Position numbers and translations under genes: made by a program. The notes below the pieces were generated by a model. That model had not been told where the DNA came from, did not search any database, and saw only the letters and a list, made by a program, of their open reading frames with translations. Shown here one piece after another: positions 36,042 to 44,162 of a stretch of DNA of 64,000 nucleotides (positions are counted from its first letter, which is position 1; every line of letters begins with the position of its first letter). The stretch is from an uncultured Muribaculaceae bacterium. GTDB lineage: Bacteria > Bacteroidota > Bacteroidia > Bacteroidales > Muribaculaceae. The stretch covers positions 83,215-147,214 of the forward strand of contig CAJTPK010000003.1 of assembly GCA_910578075.1 (NCBI GenBank), written 5' to 3'.

Positions 36042-36091
36042 ATATCATGCAATCGTAAAGTCTGACTTTATGATTGCATGATATTTTTTTC
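36042..36091. repeat. Palindrome/terminator at the 3' side of the DUF4143 gene
   Basis: ATATCATGCAATCGTAAAG, a TCTGA loop, CTTTATGATTGCATGATAT: a 19-bp stem with one G-U, then TTTTTTT. The core (GCAAT, then TAAAGTCTnACTTTA, then ATTGC) repeats that of 34850-34890. It acts as a terminator and is a diverged copy of the 5' palindrome. Confidence 0.8.
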
Positions 36092-36107
36092 GGAGATGGA
36101 GCCTATG

Positions 36108-38567
36108 TTATTCCATACCTTCGTCATATCCGGATCCGCCCATCGGTTCGCCGGAATTGTCGCGTCGGTTCTTGTTGTTGGCTTTCATGTTTCCGAATGA
36201 ATATTTGATTGTGAGGCTCAGGATCCTGCCGTTGCGCCAGCGTTTGGATGTCTGGGAATATCCGGGTCCGTAGATGGTGCTCTTCCATTTGCGGGAGTCG
36301 AAGATGTCGCGGCAATTTAGCGAGAACGACCAGTTGCCCGCAATCTTTCGAAGTCCGGCGTCAACGCTCCAGCCTCCCTCGTGGGTGCCTTGTGCCTCTT
36401 TATGCTCTGAAGAGTAACGGCCTGTGGCCTGGAAGGCGAGCGACCAAGGTAATTTCACATTTGCCATTATGCGTGCATCCCATGCGAAACTGTTTTGCTT
36501 CTCATTGGAAATTTTGATGGCGTTGCCGCTCTCACCGGTGAATGTGTAATCCCACGCGCTGATATGGTTGTTGTAGAGGTTTACGGTGGTGGTGAGGTCG
36601 AGTTTGCTTCGGAATAATGAATTCTTCACCACAATCTCGCATCCGGAGTTTGCCATTTTCGCTACGTTGGCGAATGTGGAATACATAACATCGTTGTCCA
36701 TATACGCGATGCGGTTGATCATATTGTCGGCGGTGCGGATATATGCCGAGAATGAAATCATATGATATGTCCAGCTCTTGAGGTAATTCAGCTCGAATGA
36801 ATTTGAATATTGCGGTTCAAGTTCCGGGTTACCGAATGAGATACTTGTAGGGTCGGATGTGTTGCGGAATGAATTGAGCTGACCTCCCCACGGACGGCGG
36901 ATGCGCCGCGTATAGTTGATCTGCACCTCGTTATCTTTCGGCAAAGAATATGAAAGGAAAAGAGAGGGGAATAGCGCGAAGAAATTCTTTTTGAACTCAG
37001 GCACCTCATTGCGGTCCTCACCATACGCGAGGGAACGGCTTCTTACCTGCCATGATTCGGAGCGCAGACCGGCGGAAAAGCTGAAATCCTTGATCTTGCC
37101 GCCCAATGTGAGATAAAGTGCGGATACGTTGTTGGTATATATGAAACGATTGTATAGAGCCTTGTCAATCTCCAACGCCCCGGTGGCGTTCATCCGTTCG
37201 GTGATATTCGGAGTGTTTTCGTGGCTGTAGTTGCCGTTATATCCAGCCTCCAATTTAAGCCAGTCGGTAAGTTTGTTTGTATAATCTACCTTGGCTTCCC
37301 AGGAATTGACATTTATAGGCATCGATTGCTCGCGATAAAGAGTCTCCTCGGTGCCGTCTGCCCAGGTCTCGGTTTCGCTGTATGAATTCCATGACGGACC
37401 ACCCCAGTGGTTATAGCTTACCATTGTCTCCAAAGAGTGGTTGTCGTTCCAGCGATGGGTATATCCCCATTCCACGTGCGCGCCGCGTGATTCTCCATGA
37501 TTGCGTGATAGCTGTGAGTCTGTTAGCCAATGTCCGGGGCGGTTGGCGGAATATTCAGTCAGTGAGCGTCCCCAGCGATGTCCGAACATGCCGAATCCGT
37601 TCACATAAAATTCATCTTTATCCGTAAGATGATAAGTGGCTCCAAGACGGAAGAAGAGGTTATTGCCATGGGAACGGCTGTCGCCATCGGAGTTGGTGAA
37701 TGTGCCGTCATCGAAAAGACGACGTGTCTCCGAACCTCCCTTGCCATGGCGCATGCGGAAACCGACGGAAGCGAAGGTGTCCCATTTGCGGGAATTGTAA
37801 TTGATGCTTACACCGGCATTGCCTCCGCCGCGGGTGTTTCCACCGAGTTCTGCGCTTCCGAAGTATCCTCCTCTGCGGTCTTTCTTGAGGATGATGTTGA
37901 TAATACCGGCTGTGCCTTCAGGGCTGTATTTGGCGGAGGGATTGGTGATGACCTCTATGCGGTCGATACTTTCACCGGGAATCTGCTCCAGAATCTGTGC
38001 GCGGTTGTCGGCTGTCAGACCGGAGTCCTTGCCGTTGATCCATATAGTGACGGAGCTGTTTCCACGCAATGACACCTCGCCGTCCTGATCAACCTCTACC
38101 GAGGGTATAGATTCGAGCAACTCACTGGCGCTCTGTCCTGCTGCCGCGATGTTGGCGTCTACGGTGAACACCTTGCGGTCGAGTTCAAAACGCATCTGGC
38201 TGCGGATTCCCTCAACAACCACCTCTTTCAGAAGCTTTGAATCGTCGGCAAGATGTATGGTGCCGAGATTCACGTTTCCTCCGGCGATATTAACCGGACG
38301 CTCCTGATTGACACTGCCGACATTCATGATTTTCACCACATATGACCCATCGGCAAGAGATGGGAGCTTGAAATTACCCGCCTCATCGGAACTGGCTACA
38401 ATCTGCAGCGGCTTCTTGCCGGAAGCGTCAAATACCTGGATAGTGACAAAATCCATCGGTTCGCCGGTTCCTTTATTTACAATTTTACCTGTAACAGTGC
38501 CCTTGGCACAAATCATAGCCGGCAATGCCAGCATACCCAACATCAGAAAATTTCTAATTCTCATCAC
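36108..38567 (-). CDS. TonB-dependent receptor with N-terminal CarboxypepD-like domain
   Basis: An 819-residue outer-membrane protein. Signal peptide residues 1-21; a beta-sandwich carboxypeptidase-regulatory-like domain (about 22-110, GTVTGKIVNKGTGEPMDFVT). A plug domain follows (about 120-230, SLRGNSSVTIWINGKDSG, RIEVITNPSAKYSPEGTAG), then a barrel of the OMP_b-brl type. The hydrophilic C-terminal extension (GNMKANNKNRRDNSGEPMGG) is unusual, since most barrels end in an aromatic residue; the same tail occurs in the remnant at 34465-34545. No SusD partner is adjacent. The substrate is unknown. Confidence 0.85.
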   Translation of the reverse strand: MMRIRNFLMLGMLALPAMICAKGTVTGKIVNKGTGEPMDFVTIQVFDASGKKPLQIVASSDEAGNFKLPSLADGSYVVKIMNVGSVNQERPVNIAGGNVNLGTIHLADDSKLLKEVVVEGIRSQMRFELDRKVFTVDANIAAAGQSASELLESIPSVEVDQDGEVSLRGNSSVTIWINGKDSGLTADNRAQILEQIPGESIDRIEVITNPSAKYSPEGTAGIINIILKKDRRGGYFGSAELGGNTRGGGNAGVSINYNSRKWDTFASVGFRMRHGKGGSETRRLFDDGTFTNSDGDSRSHGNNLFFRLGATYHLTDKDEFYVNGFGMFGHRWGRSLTEYSANRPGHWLTDSQLSRNHGESRGAHVEWGYTHRWNDNHSLETMVSYNHWGGPSWNSYSETETWADGTEETLYREQSMPINVNSWEAKVDYTNKLTDWLKLEAGYNGNYSHENTPNITERMNATGALEIDKALYNRFIYTNNVSALYLTLGGKIKDFSFSAGLRSESWQVRSRSLAYGEDRNEVPEFKKNFFALFPSLFLSYSLPKDNEVQINYTRRIRRPWGGQLNSFRNTSDPTSISFGNPELEPQYSNSFELNYLKSWTYHMISFSAYIRTADNMINRIAYMDNDVMYSTFANVAKMANSGCEIVVKNSLFRSKLDLTTTVNLYNNHISAWDYTFTGESGNAIKISNEKQNSFAWDARIMANVKLPWSLAFQATGRYSSEHKEAQGTHEGGWSVDAGLRKIAGNWSFSLNCRDIFDSRKWKSTIYGPGYSQTSKRWRNGRILSLTIKYSFGNMKANNKNRRDNSGEPMGGSGYDEGME

Positions 38568-38720
38568 CTTTATTCAACCTTTTTTCAAATGCATGCGGTC
38601 GTCACGAGTCGCGAGTCGCACACAACAACCGCAATTTAGACCATCTTCCCCGCAGAAGGTTTAATCCGGTTGAATTTTTTAGATTTACTTAAGAACAGTA
38701 GTTCGATATTTTGGTATATT

Positions 38721-38855
38721 GTTGTCAGGTAAAATTTAATCACGCAGAGGCGCAGCGGCGCAAAGGTTTTACGATGCAAAATCCGGTGCGGAGGTCGTTT
38801 CCACTCCTGCGAAGGTGCAGAGTCTGACGCACCATACTCGCGGCAATGCAATGGA
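38721..38855 (+). mobile_element. MITE family 2, copy E (3'-truncated)
   Basis: Begins GTTGTCAGGTAAAATTTAAT, then ATCACGCAGAGGCGCAGCGG, and is recognisable to about 38855; the right arm is missing. Its inner sequence is closest to copy D. Together D and E flank the ATPase-receptor block in opposite orientation. Confidence 0.7.
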
Positions 38856-39034
38856 TTTCGCGTCAAGCAAAAAAGCGGAGCTTTTGAATGGTTTTAATGA
38901 TTTAAAGATCTAATTATTAATTAATTGAATCAAAATGGTTTCCCTTGGTTATAACGGTTTGAGGAAAGAATGGAGAGAGGAGAGTTTTAGTGTCTCTGCT
39001 CTGGTTTCTTTGGAACTGTGGTCAATAATAGTTA

Positions 39035-39126
39035 TATTGGTGTTCGGTAAAATTTAAAATAATGGGGCTTGATAAGTACTAAATTCCTATATTCATGATG
39101 ATTATGCATGTTTATCAGACACCTGT
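39035..39126 (+). mobile_element. MITE family 2, copy F (short form without inner palindrome)
   Basis: About 90 bp: the left outer end is ATTGGTGTTCGGTAAAATTT, and the right part (TATTCATGATGATTATGCAT, then TTTATCAGACACCTGT) matches the right end of copy A. The CACGCAGAG palindrome is absent, showing that the outer ends and inner palindrome are separable modules. Between copies E and F I see no gene. Confidence 0.6.
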
Positions 39127-39157
39127 AAAAATTTTTATGGAATGTAACATATTGTCA

Positions 39158-39187
39158 TTGTAATTTCAAAAAAAATATATAATTTTG
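39158..39187 (+). promoter_or_regulatory. Consensus promoter at the head of the island
   Basis: TTG at 39158-39160, a 19-bp spacer, TAATTTTG at 39180-39187. It should start transcription near 39191. Confidence 0.72.
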
Positions 39188-39190
39188 CGT

Positions 39191-39516
39191 TTGCAGACCG
39201 CCATAGCAGAAGCCCCGGTCTGGGGTAAAGCGAGGCGGGATGTTATTAACATAATAAGAAAGCGTTTATCCGCGCTGATTCTTGACGAATCGAAATTCTC
39301 GCAAAATTTCATGTTGATGTCAAGGATTGAGCAACGGTAGATGCCCGTGGATATGTAATTCATGCATTCGGCAAAGTGCCTTGGGAAAGGTATAGCTGGA
39401 CGCTATCATTGCATATATAAGCGTGGGCTTCTGCGTTGCCGTCCAACATCAACAGGGCAATGCGAGAAGCCTCGATTCGTAGGACGGTAACAGATACAGA
39501 TTCCTACGCTTTTTTC
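39191..39516 (+). ncRNA. Structured ~325-nt RNA or leader at the head of the island operon
   Basis: From a consensus promoter to an intrinsic terminator (CGTAGGA at 39478-39484, TCCTACG at 39502-39508, then seven Ts at 39510-39516). GCAGAAGCCC (39206-39215) pairs with GGGCTTCTGC (39425-39434), enclosing about 210 nt. CAGACCG (39194-39200) pairs with CGGTCTG (39216-39222), which would form a pseudoknot with that stem. Inner hairpins include GATTC-TTGAC-GAATC and ATAGC-TGGAC-GCTAT, and CGTTGCC pairs with GGCAATG after the closing stem. It does not match tmRNA, RNase P or SRP RNA motifs I know. The downstream gene starts 54 nt after the terminator with no other promoter, so it may be an attenuating leader. 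Confidence 0.6.
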
Positions 39517-39570
39517 GTACAAACCAATCTGATGCCAACGAGGGGAAGACCGCGGCTTTGTAGAACCGTT

Positions 39571-40662
39571 ATGAATTCTGGAATAGAGCCGAGTAGAACT
39601 TATGGAGAAAAATATTGGTGGCTTGCTTTTGCAATTGCAATAATCGGTATAGTGATAGTCACAGTCTCTCTTTCAGATCTAAAAGAATTGCCAATGACGA
39701 TTATTGGTGCTGTCCTTGGAGTTGCCATGACGATATTTGCCACATATTTCCTTTTTAAGGGTCAGGCAAACCAACAATCAGAATTAGCCGAGAAACAATC
39801 TCATCTTCAGGCCGAAATTTTGGAACGGCAATCTGAGCTTCAAATAGATATGTTCAGACGTCAGAATGAATTGGAACAAAAAGCTATAAAGGATGCTGAG
39901 ATTTTCAAAGAAAAACTGAATACTTATCAAAAATTTCTTGATGCTCTTTGCAAATATGTAACGACAAAGAGCGATGAGGCACAATCGGAGTTGAAGTTCC
40001 GAACTGCGGCTCTTGCCATGCATGGTGGCGCTCAGCAGTTGACTGCTCTCAATAGGGAAATTTCTGAAATCATAGCCATCTATGATGAGGAAGTGCCGGA
40101 TGACAAAAAGTTGATTCAGGCTCTGTTCTCAATTGCCGAATTGTTTGGCTCAGAATTGTATCCGGAAAGATTGTTTGTCCGAAACACTGAATATGAGACC
40201 TCAATAGAAAATCTTGCACATATTATCGACGACAGCGCATCAAGTTCTAAACTCAGCGAAATAGAGGCTGAGGACAAAGATAGTGAAAGGTCTGATGAGC
40301 AAGATGCAGAGAATATGGAATCATGGGCACAGAAATTATCGGAATTAAAATCGAATGGTTGGAATGTTGTTATAAATCCGGTCAAGGATACAATATCAAT
40401 GAGCAATCCTACAGCACAACATAACATATCATTCTATAAAAAAGGTAGATTCTATGTTGTCCAATCGCAAGGCGAGAAAGGAGATTCGGAGTATTCCAAG
40501 ACTCTCAAAGCTCTGCATAAAGGATCACGACGTAGCAACATCTGGTGGCGCGAATTGACTTCATTACCCAACTATGGAGTCAGCAGTGGCCTCTGCAAGG
40601 CGGTTGAAACCAATAGCAAAGCCCGGGCAGTCGTGGTTAAATGGATTGACAGACTTTTATAA
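39571..40662 (+). CDS. Two-helix membrane protein with coiled coil
   Basis: A 363-residue protein of no known family. Two membrane helices lie near residues 17-34 and 42-62 (LAFAIAIIGIVIVTVSL, IIGAVLGVAMTIFATYF). A long Gln/Glu-rich coiled coil (about 65-120, repeated QSELxxxQ-type units) and a helical cytosolic domain follow. The C-terminal 100 residues are more globular, with an acidic linker (EIEAEDKDSERSDEQDAE) before them. ATG 39571 is chosen because earlier in-frame codons run through the structured RNA and its terminator. First gene of the graspetide operon; role unknown. Confidence 0.6.
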   Translation: MNSGIEPSRTYGEKYWWLAFAIAIIGIVIVTVSLSDLKELPMTIIGAVLGVAMTIFATYFLFKGQANQQSELAEKQSHLQAEILERQSELQIDMFRRQNELEQKAIKDAEIFKEKLNTYQKFLDALCKYVTTKSDEAQSELKFRTAALAMHGGAQQLTALNREISEIIAIYDEEVPDDKKLIQALFSIAELFGSELYPERLFVRNTEYETSIENLAHIIDDSASSSKLSEIEAEDKDSERSDEQDAENMESWAQKLSELKSNGWNVVINPVKDTISMSNPTAQHNISFYKKGRFYVVQSQGEKGDSEYSKTLKALHKGSRRSNIWWRELTSLPNYGVSSGLCKAVETNSKARAVVVKWIDRLL

Positions 40663-40674
40663 AGTATTTATACC

Positions 40675-41910
40675 ATGGGACTTTATAACAAAATAAAGAA
40701 ATCTGTTTCAGAAACAGTATCTGATATAGGCACTCATGCCGAAGTAGTGTTTGCTAACGCAAAGTCGCAGGTCGCAGAAACCGGTAAAAAAGTAGGAGAA
40801 AGTGCTTCCAATATTGCTTCAGCAACAACTAAATGTGTTGGTGATGGAATCTCATATATGGGTGATGCCATATCCCAAGCTTCAGATGGAGATTATAGCA
40901 AACTCAAAGAAATGGCAAATGCCACTGGTGATTTTTTGACTGAAACAGCAAAAGATATGACCGGAATAAGTGCCTACAATCACTATCTCGCAGCTAAGAT
41001 ATCACGCGAAGAAGCAGAAAAGATTGCCCACAGAGTCGAAGAAGAGGTCGGGAAAATTCGGTATCTCGCCAATGACCGTCTAAAATATATGGGTGAGATA
41101 CGTATGCAAGCACTAAAAAACACTGTTGGTAGATTCATCTCCATTGTGAAAAGGTTGAATCAGGGTGTGCGAGACAAAGAATATGAAATGTATTCCCAAA
41201 TTGACATTAGTGAGAGCGAACTTGAACAAATGGAGATAGTCTCTATTGACCAAAAGAAAATGACTTCAACCATAGTTACTGGCATAGGTGCGGCCTCTGC
41301 AGCTTCTGTTGGTGCTCAAAAGTTGGCAATATATGGAGTGCAGAAATTAGCGACAGCCTCGACAGGAACCGCTATTAAAAATTTAAGCGGTGCCGCGGCA
41401 GAAAAAGCGACAATGGCATGGCTGGGCGGGGGAAGCGTCAGTGCTGGTGGAGGTGGCATGGCTGTCGGAGCTTCACGATTGGCAATGGTAGGACAGGCTG
41501 CCAGTGGTATAATGATTCTGACTACCGCTGCAACGGTGGCATCTATGTATTATTCTCAAAAGCATACTGAGGCTACCCAATACTTAGCGGATGTCCAAAT
41601 ATGGGAATCAAAAACTATGGCTGCCTGCGAACTTATGAAACGTATCGTAAGACGTAGCGATGAAATTGCTATATTAACAACGCGTCTTGAGACAAGGTGT
41701 GAAGATGCTCTTGATTCCCTTGAAGATATAGCCGAAGAATTCGATCCCCAGAATTCAGAGCATGTAAAAACTTTTCAAAAAGCGGCTATCCTTGTTAAGT
41801 CTACCAGCCAATTATGCCAGACTCCTCTTATTGACTCCAATGGAGGACTTAATGACGGGCTTGATGCAGTCACGCTTTCTTCTGAAAAAGTCCTCAATAA
41901 AAATCTTTGA
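40675..41910 (+). CDS. Helical protein with Gly-rich membrane hairpin
   Basis: A 411-residue protein of unknown family. The N-terminal 100 residues are amphipathic and Ala/Ser/Thr-rich with repeats like those of LEA or apolipoprotein-like helices. Residues about 200-295 hold a hydrophobic, very Gly-rich segment (MAWLGGGSVSAGGGGMAVG, then GQAASGIMILTTAATVASM). This is the kind of hairpin seen in membrane-inserting or pore-forming helical proteins. It starts 12 bp after the previous gene. A toxin-like or membrane-remodelling role is conjecture. Confidence 0.55.
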   Translation: MGLYNKIKKSVSETVSDIGTHAEVVFANAKSQVAETGKKVGESASNIASATTKCVGDGISYMGDAISQASDGDYSKLKEMANATGDFLTETAKDMTGISAYNHYLAAKISREEAEKIAHRVEEEVGKIRYLANDRLKYMGEIRMQALKNTVGRFISIVKRLNQGVRDKEYEMYSQIDISESELEQMEIVSIDQKKMTSTIVTGIGAASAASVGAQKLAIYGVQKLATASTGTAIKNLSGAAAEKATMAWLGGGSVSAGGGGMAVGASRLAMVGQAASGIMILTTAATVASMYYSQKHTEATQYLADVQIWESKTMAACELMKRIVRRSDEIAILTTRLETRCEDALDSLEDIAEEFDPQNSEHVKTFQKAAILVKSTSQLCQTPLIDSNGGLNDGLDAVTLSSEKVLNKNL

Positions 41911-41912
41911 CT

Positions 41913-42662
41913 ATGGATTGGAAATGCATTTCAAAAAATATAACTAAAGCCATTGAATCAGCTTTGGAAATAGGCGATAGGTCAATTACGTTAATTAATT
42001 CATCTAAAAAGAATTTGGATGCGATTAGAAACGCAAACGAGATAGTGCAAGAAGATGGAGATTTTTTATTAAAAGGAGCCAAGATTGTCAACCTTGCAAG
42101 TTCGGTTTATCATAATTCACATGATGACACATCAGATTTTGCAAGGCAACTGGATATGGCAGCAGACAATCAAGATTTTGAAACTCTGGATGATGAAATC
42201 GCACGGCTTTCTTCTGAAGATGATTTTGCTGATGAAGAGTCTTGTAACTATGAATTATCAGATACTTTCGTAAGCCTCCCTCCAATAGAGACTGCGGCAG
42301 AGGCTTTAACAGCCCTATCAGCCATGGGTACAGAAATAGCCAAAGCTGTTCAGGTATGCCAGATTGAAGAGACCAAGCGTACTGAAATCAGAGCCAAAAT
42401 GGAAGTGGAAGTCACACGCATCAATGCGATTTCCAAACTTCTGTCAGATTATCTTGACAAAACATTTGATGAACGGTCAGAATTGTTTGACAATTACTTC
42501 CGAGTTCTTGACAAGGCCATTGAAGCCGGTGACATTGCACTCATGTCAGCTACACTTGGCAGTATCAACTCTCTTGCCGCCCAGAGTCCTTTCAAAAACC
42601 TAGCTGATTTTTCAACTGTTCAGCAACAACTCTGGCAGTCCGGTACTGAATGGGATATTTAA
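41913..42662 (+). CDS. Helical protein of unknown function
   Basis: A 249-residue, mostly alpha-helical acidic protein starting 2 bp after the previous stop (ATG 41913; a TTG two codons earlier overlaps that stop). The middle (about 85-125) is acidic and probably disordered. The C-terminal part (about 150-235) is a long helical hairpin (ETKRTEIRAKMEVEVTRINA, then LFDNYFRVLDKAIEAGD) resembling uncharacterised proteins found in many phage and mobile-element contexts. No signal peptide or membrane helix. Confidence 0.5.
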   Translation: MDWKCISKNITKAIESALEIGDRSITLINSSKKNLDAIRNANEIVQEDGDFLLKGAKIVNLASSVYHNSHDDTSDFARQLDMAADNQDFETLDDEIARLSSEDDFADEESCNYELSDTFVSLPPIETAAEALTALSAMGTEIAKAVQVCQIEETKRTEIRAKMEVEVTRINAISKLLSDYLDKTFDERSELFDNYFRVLDKAIEAGDIALMSATLGSINSLAAQSPFKNLADFSTVQQQLWQSGTEWDI

Positions 42663-42687
42663 TAACATTACTCACTAAAATAATAAT

Positions 42688-42945
42688 ATGAATTCAACTC
42701 AACTTACGGCATCATCTGTTTGTATGCCCCCAATCATGAACTTCACCCCTTCGACCCCAATCAAAGAAATGGAAGTCGAGACTCCGATGTACGATTATTT
42801 CCTTCAGATAACCGGATTTGAGATGCGTACAGTAAGTACCAGGAGTATTCACCGCTATGCAACTCGCAAAAAGAGTGGCTCCACAGGGTACGTTACTGCA
42901 AGCGACACAAAAAATGCCGCAGACGACACAAAATCAGTAAAATGA
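42688..42945 (+). CDS. Graspetide-type RiPP precursor peptide
   Basis: An 85-residue peptide whose stop overlaps the ATG of an ATP-grasp ligase (ATGA). Residues 34-41, PMYDYFLQ, match the PFFARFLE-type helix of microviridin leaders, which ATP-grasp ligases bind. The C-terminal third (about residues 60-85: KKSGSTGYVTASDTKNAADD, then TKSVK) is rich in Thr/Ser on one side and Asp/Lys on the other. That is the composition needed for omega-ester or omega-amide cross-links. No GG cleavage site is obvious. The product's activity is unknown. Confidence 0.65.
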   Translation: MNSTQLTASSVCMPPIMNFTPSTPIKEMEVETPMYDYFLQITGFEMRTVSTRSIHRYATRKKSGSTGYVTASDTKNAADDTKSVK

Positions 42946-43946
42946 TTCTTATTGTATCCAATAAGGAAGATATTCATCCAACCCCTGTTATCGAACATTT
43001 TGAGACAATGGGAGTTCCGTTTTTTCGTCTCAATACAGAAACTCTTCTTTCTGACTATGAGTTTGAATGGCTGAGCAATCCGTATTGTGGTGATGACTTC
43101 CATCTCAAAAATCTTCATACTGGGCTAGAGGTGTTCGGACACGACATCAATTCAGTTTGGGAACGTCGACCGCTCGTTCCCTCTGAATTGAGGTCTGTGA
43201 ACTGCAAGGAGGTGAACGAGCATAATCTTAAGGAAGCACATGGGTTCCTATCATTTCTTCTTTATTATTTAGGAGATCGATATTGCCTTGGTCATCACCT
43301 TTATGACAGAAGCTCCGCCTCCAAAATGTTACAGCTGAAACTTGCAAGGCAGTTAGGAATGAATATCCCGGACACATGCTTTGCTAATAACAAAGCTGCT
43401 GTAAGAGAATTTTCGAACAACTACGATATCGTATGTCTTAAATCGATTGACAACGATAATATATGGTTTGAAGAAGAGATGCAAGAACATGTGCTATATA
43501 CGCAAGCTGTTAAAAGCAACGAATTATTAGCACTTCCTGATGAAGCGTTCTTCCAAACTGTAACCTATCTTCAGAACTACATTCCCAAGGCTTATGAATT
43601 AAGAATCACAGTGGTTGGGACAGAAACGTTTCCTTGTAGAATTGACTCTCAGGAGATGGAAGCTGGATGTGGTAAGATTGATTGGAGACAAGGACTTGAC
43701 AAAGGGCTACATCACAGTAAATGTCATGTGCCTAAGGCGGTTTCTGACTTTTGCACTACATTTTTGAAAAGGCTCAACTTAAATTTTGGTTGCTTTGACT
43801 TCATAGTTACGCCAGAGAACGATTATGTCTTTCTGGAATGTAACCCAAACGGACAATGGCTATGGATTGAACAAGAAACAGGGTTACCAATCTCAAAGTG
43901 CATTGCCGACACATTGATAATACATGATAAAAAACAACATAAATAA
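42942..43946 (+). CDS. MvdD/MvdC-like ATP-grasp peptide ligase
   Basis: A 334-residue ATP-grasp enzyme of the type that macrocyclises graspetides. The N-terminal domain begins MILIVSNKEDIHPTPVIEHF. RSSASKMLQLKLARQLGMNI and IPDTCFANN mark the linker, and the C-terminal block FDFIVTPENDYVFLECNPNG, QWLWIEQETGLPIS and IADTLI carries the metal-binding Asp, Glu and Asn. These are family hallmarks. Only one ligase is present, as in single-ligase graspetide systems, and no dedicated transporter, protease or acetyltransferase is nearby. The product may therefore act in the cell or use a general exporter. Confidence 0.82.
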   Translation: MILIVSNKEDIHPTPVIEHFETMGVPFFRLNTETLLSDYEFEWLSNPYCGDDFHLKNLHTGLEVFGHDINSVWERRPLVPSELRSVNCKEVNEHNLKEAHGFLSFLLYYLGDRYCLGHHLYDRSSASKMLQLKLARQLGMNIPDTCFANNKAAVREFSNNYDIVCLKSIDNDNIWFEEEMQEHVLYTQAVKSNELLALPDEAFFQTVTYLQNYIPKAYELRITVVGTETFPCRIDSQEMEAGCGKIDWRQGLDKGLHHSKCHVPKAVSDFCTTFLKRLNLNFGCFDFIVTPENDYVFLECNPNGQWLWIEQETGLPISKCIADTLIIHDKKQHK

Positions 43947-43954
43947 AGACTGCC

Positions 43955-44155
43955 ATGGCGACAGTAACAATTAAAGGAGTTTATAGGCTCAACGGACCAA
44001 AGCCATTCAATCGGGTAATCGAATGTGGCAAATCCGAGACTGGCTACTACTCGCAGATGATGGGCAACAAATCTCAGCAAGCAGCTTGGATACGTGCCAA
44101 TTTCCCAGGAGCGAACACGGATCGAGGCTTTTCTATGTCGATAAACATTAAATAA
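43955..44155 (+). CDS. 66-aa conserved small protein, copy 1
   Basis: A 66-residue soluble protein beginning MATVTIKGVYRLNGPKPFNR, with a central Gly/Ser/Tyr segment and SQQAAWIRANFPGA, ending SMSINIK. It looks like a compact alpha/beta fold. No family is recognised. It follows the ATP-grasp gene by 8 bp. An almost identical copy (one residue differs, Arg11 to Gln) lies at 46116-46316. The DNA repeat extends slightly upstream, including ATAAATAAAGACT. Confidence 0.7.
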   Translation: MATVTIKGVYRLNGPKPFNRVIECGKSETGYYSQMMGNKSQQAAWIRANFPGANTDRGFSMSINIK

Positions 44156-44162
44156 TAATTTT

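Noticed and set aside
34849..36091. Repeated palindromes considered as a CRISPR or phase-variation switch
   Set aside because: Only two units, no spacers, no recombinase nearby; one unit is a normal terminator. Kept only as flanking palindromes.
39191..39516. Structured RNA considered as tmRNA, RNase P RNA or SRP RNA
   Set aside because: None of the conserved core sequences of those RNAs (tRNA-like ends, GAGGAAAGUCC, GGAAGCAGC-type loop) is present.
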